A stretch of 24,050 bases of DNA from CAWHHZ01 sp963829355 (GTDB lineage Bacteria > Acidobacteriota > Thermoanaerobaculia > Gp7-AA8 > JAHWKK01). The notes beneath the pieces are model-generated. The model searched no databases. It was not told the DNA's origin and saw nothing but the letters and a program-made list of their open reading frames with translations. Shown piece after piece: positions 23,824 to 24,050 of this stretch. The stretch is taken from contig CAWHHZ010000030.1 of the NCBI GenBank assembly GCA_963829355.1, positions 1-24,050 of the forward strand, read 5' to 3'. A program made the translations under genes and the position numbers. Each line of letters opens with the position of its first letter. The first letter of the stretch is position 1.

Positions 23824-24050
23824 ATGAGATCCAGATATCTGATTCCGACAGCCCTGTTACTGCTCATGTTTTCATTGCCGGCGCTCGCGTCCACCTACCA
23901 GGTAGAACTGGGTGGAGGCCTCTCGAATGATCCGGACGGGAGCGGGACGGCGATCCTCACGATCGAGGGAAACGCGATCGGCTACACGGTGACCTACGAG
24001 GGGATCGGAACGCCGGTCGGTGCGCAGATTCACGCGGGTGCCATCGATGT
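23824..24050 (+). CDS. secreted CHRD-domain protein, 3' end outside window
   Basis: The first 75 codons of an exported protein; the rest lies beyond the window. AAGGAG is nine bases before the ATG. The signal peptide is MRSRYLIPTALLLLMFSLPA followed by LAS. The mature part reads TYQVELGGGLSNDPDGSGTA, then ITIEGN-like strands (ILTIEGNAIGYTVTYEGIG) and TPVGAQIHAGAIDV. This is the CHRD pattern: alternating beta strands with a GNxIxYxVxYxG segment and a conserved IHxG near the end. CHRD proteins are extracellular or periplasmic and of unclear biochemical function. It is divergent from the PAP2/glycosyltransferase pair. Confidence 0.8.
   Translation, partial: MRSRYLIPTALLLLMFSLPALASTYQVELGGGLSNDPDGSGTAILTIEGNAIGYTVTYEGIGTPVGAQIHAGAID

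Overview
The window is high-GC bacterial DNA from a Gram-negative organism. One gene encodes an outer-membrane porin ending in an aromatic residue, many exported proteins carry signal peptides, and ribosome-binding sites are GGAGG-type. The mix of genes (a short ECF-type sigma factor coupled to a zinc-motif/TPR anti-sigma protein, a 1058-residue exported Ig-like protein, dispersed 7-bp and hairpin repeats) resembles Acidobacteriota, perhaps a Thermoanaerobaculia-like lineage. That assignment is inference from gene style; there is no rRNA here to test it.

Layout. 1-690: two small leftward genes, one frameshifted, embedded in simple-repeat tracts. 861-2591: a sigma factor and anti-sigma/TPR pair overlapping by ATGA, each broken by single-base frameshifts, followed by a 57-residue exported peptide gene (2709-2882). 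3108-6284: large exported multi-domain protein. 6285-6735: gene-free region with a 12-bp-period inverted array, a dispersed repeat and clustered GTGAT half-sites. 6736-12415: a solute-uptake block of porin, DUF4212 small subunit, sodium/solute symporter, cyclic-nucleotide/CBS/DUF294 signalling protein and a DnaQ-like exonuclease; the last four recur together in many bacteria. 12527-16764: a conserved unknown protein (leftward), an exported M49-like metallopeptidase, a DUF4870 membrane protein and a CaCA-type cation exchanger. 16741-16976: a dispersed hairpin-rich repeat.

17128-20840 looks like a low-oxygen or nitrosative-stress neighbourhood. It holds a hemerythrin-like protein, two overlapping universal stress proteins, a Crp/Fnr regulator with an FNR-like cysteine pattern and, divergent from it, a radical-SAM-related protein. 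That protein keeps the C-terminal auxiliary-cluster cysteines typical of heme d1/AhbD-type enzymes but lacks the CxxxCxxC SAM-cluster motif. Its leader contains a copy of the 16S rRNA 3' tail and a segment exactly complementary to its own ribosome-binding site. 20915-23397 is a leftward pair: a PAP2 phosphatase with a variant PSGD motif, then a GT39/ArnT-like glycosyltransferase (frameshifted). A CHRD-domain secreted protein begins at 23824 and runs off the end.

Two themes cut across the window. First, heptamer tracts run in the same direction as the downstream gene and end within 0-2 bases of the start codon at two loci, with a third similar case. Second, six apparent single-base frameshifts fall in five otherwise well-preserved genes, so either the assembly carries indels or several regulatory and accessory genes are decaying.
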